From positions 1 through 7,519 of the forward strand of contig QNBZ01000055.1 in the NCBI GenBank assembly GCA_003644295.1: DNA of 7,519 nucleotides, in the 5' to 3' direction. This stretch comes from Planctomycetota bacterium. GTDB lineage: Bacteria > Planctomycetota > Phycisphaerae > Sedimentisphaerales > Anaerobacaceae. Of the stretch, positions 6,515-7,519 are shown piece by piece. Position numbers and translations under genes: made by a program. Positions within the stretch are counted from its first letter, which is position 1. Every line of letters starts with the position of its first letter. Under the pieces are notes generated by a model. That model saw nothing but the letters and a program-made list of their open reading frames with translations. It was not told the origin of the DNA and did not search any database.

Positions 6515-6636
6515 AGTCAACTTGACTGACTTTTTAGTTGTCATTTTAACTGTGAGATTCTTCACTACGTTCAGAATGACAGGGCCTATATGTTTTTATT
6601 GTAGCAACATTTATACAAAAGTCAGTCAAGTTAACT
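6515..6636. mobile_element. MITE-like element, 122 bp, with 20-bp terminal inverted repeats
   Basis: AGTCAACTTGACTGACTTTT (6515-6534) and the reverse complement of 6617-6636 agree at 19 of 20 positions. TATT directly precedes the left end (6511-6514) and directly follows the right end (6637-6640), as a short target duplication would. Extended by overlap, both sides read TTATTA. The left arm also contains the 11-bp palindrome GTCAACTTGAC. The interior encodes nothing convincing and holds another dispersed repeat (6554-6580). No transposase is nearby, so it would be non-autonomous. Confidence 0.6.
6554..6580 (-). repeat. Inverted copy of the GTCATT...GAAGAATCT dispersed repeat
   Basis: The minus strand begins GTCATTCTGAACGTAGTGAA and ends GAATCTC. 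It is related to the plus-strand unit at 6134-6160 (about 20 of 26 positions with one gap) but points the opposite way. The two bracket the GIY-YIG gene. It lies inside the 122-bp terminal-inverted-repeat element. Confidence 0.65.
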
Positions 6637-6640
6637 TATT

Positions 6641-6723
6641 AAGGAACTGCTGCGCAGGTTTGTTTTAACAGACCTCTCGACTGCGCTCGAGGTGACGGCT
6701 GGAACTGTTGTAGAAATGCGGAA
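6641..6723 (+). repeat. Long direct repeat, copy 2
   Basis: Core 6663-6723 is 60/61 identical to 6030-6090, in the same orientation and 633 bp away. It begins at the right end of the MITE-like element and ends 19 bp beyond the stop codon of the GspK-like gene. Read on the minus strand its hairpin (ACCTCGA/TCGAGAGGT, then CTGTT pairing AACAG) lies where a gspK terminator would be, but without a clear T-run. Confidence 0.85.
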
Positions 6724-6742
6724 GGTATTCTCTGCCGACCGT

Positions 6743-7519
6743 TTATCTTGGGTCCGGAACTGGGTGCAGTGCAACGATTTTCACATCTTTCACATCGCCA
6801 GTGCCATCTGGGCGAACTCCACTTCTGTCGAGTATAGCTACAACTCTCTTTTGCGGGCCGTCGGTGCCAATGCGAACGAGGATGTAAGCGGTAAAGACAT
6901 CGCTTCGCACGGTAACAAGGTCGCTGATTCGTGAAAAGATTAAATCCCGCTCCTCGAAGTCATCGGCTACGCCGTCCAGTTTTGTTCTGCTGTTGTTGTT
7001 CAGGTCGGGAAAACCTCGCTGGTCTCCATCGCCAAGAGCATAGTAATCAATCCTTTCTAAATCATTACCATCAACAACGTTGTTCAACTGACCGATGCTT
7101 TCAAACCCTCCTATTGTATCCCTGTATTTCACTATTGCCTTTGCGAGTGAGTTGGAGTCGTATCCATCACGTTTAGAAACCCACGGCAGTTGTGCGATGA
7201 CATACCACGGAGCGGTATTGATATTTATTCGCCCTTTTATTCTTGTCTCGTTCGGGTCATTGCCGCCGTGTTGGCCCGGGTCGAAGACAGTCAGATATTT
7301 GAAGAGCTGCTGGGTGGTGTAGTCCTCTAAATCAACTCTTATGTCTTTTTCTTCAAGGCCGTATGCGTCTTGAGGAATATCATAAACATTTGTTCTGAAA
7401 GACATTCCTATTTCGCCGATATTATTGAACTTGCCAAAGCGAACCTGAATCATACACGGGTCACCGCTGTAATAGTCATTCCGATGGCCGAGGGTTGGTG
7501 CGTAGCCAGTATCCCATAA
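6743..7519 (-). CDS. GspK-like type II secretion protein (helix-hairpin-helix region), 5' end beyond the window
   Basis: 258 C-terminal residues of a larger protein; the frame is open at the right edge, so the first visible residues LWDTGYAPTLGHRND are internal. The diagnostic part is RININTAPWYVIAQLPWV (about fragment residues 97-114), followed by LAKAIVKYRDTIGGFESIGQLNNV. This is the INxNTA...LP...AIV.YR....F.S..QL pattern of GspK minor pseudopilins and related helix-hairpin-helix proteins. The end, SDLVTVRSDVFTAYILVRIG...KRVVAILDRS and HPVPDPR, also fits GspK-like proteins where that beta-rich tail follows. In type II secretion GspK caps the pseudopilus tip in the periplasm. The same-strand secretin at the left end of the window supports such a system. 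The N-terminal pilin-like helix cannot be checked. Planctomycete proteins of this sort are often much longer than classic GspK. Confidence 0.82.
   Translation of the reverse strand, partial: LWDTGYAPTLGHRNDYYSGDPCMIQVRFGKFNNIGEIGMSFRTNVYDIPQDAYGLEEKDIRVDLEDYTTQQLFKYLTVFDPGQHGGNDPNETRIKGRININTAPWYVIAQLPWVSKRDGYDSNSLAKAIVKYRDTIGGFESIGQLNNVVDGNDLERIDYYALGDGDQRGFPDLNNNSRTKLDGVADDFEERDLIFSRISDLVTVRSDVFTAYILVRIGTDGPQKRVVAILDRSGVRPDGTGDVKDVKIVALHPVPDPR

Noticed and set aside
6009..6723. CRISPR array
   Set aside because: There are only two long copies 633 bp apart with a gene between, and two short tandem units; no regular spacer pattern and no cas genes.
6692..6934. Plus-strand frame beginning MTAGTVVEMRK in repeat copy 2
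   Set aside because: It starts in the repeat and then runs antisense to the GspK-like gene.

Overview
The window shows bacterial housekeeping and secretion genes with moderate base composition and no phage or plasmid functions. The gene types suggest a Planctomycetota bacterium, perhaps of the Phycisphaerae. This rests on a lipoprotein secretin, a GspK-like protein ending in a helix-hairpin-helix/INxNTA region, a DUF1844 gene beside trpC, a GlnRS of the glnS type and many short dispersed repeats. It is an inference from gene content and has not been tested with a phylogeny.

Layout. Bases 1-1266 (minus strand) hold the 5' part of a secretin gene whose 3' end lies off the left edge. A 239-bp divergent intergenic region follows. 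Five plus-strand genes with short gaps (30-93 bp) then form a probable operon: a DUF4870 membrane protein, smpB (trans-translation), a DUF1844 protein, trpC (tryptophan synthesis) and a half-size TSUP (TauE/SafE/DUF81) permease. glnS (glutaminyl-tRNA synthetase) is convergent with them, with only 26 bp between the stop codons. Bases 5906-6742 are a repeat-rich island containing one small GIY-YIG nuclease-family gene. From 6743 to the right edge runs the 3' part of a GspK-like gene on the minus strand.

The secretin and the GspK-like protein probably serve the same type II secretion or type IV pilus-like machine, although housekeeping genes separate them. The operon genes are not obviously linked in function. 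smpB and glnS serve translation, trpC serves amino acid synthesis, and the membrane proteins have no clear substrate.

The most interesting part is the 5906-6742 island. The GIY-YIG gene lies between two direct repeats of about 82 bp, whose 61-bp core is 60/61 identical. It is also bracketed by two inverted copies of a GTCATT...AGCGAAG-type palindromic repeat. A 122-bp element with 20-bp terminal inverted repeats (19/20) and a flanking TATT duplication follows it. A related repeat appears to have landed in the 5' end of the secretin gene, where it supplies part of the predicted N-terminus. Together these suggest a mobile repeat system possibly associated with a GIY-YIG endonuclease. That link is inferred from arrangement alone.
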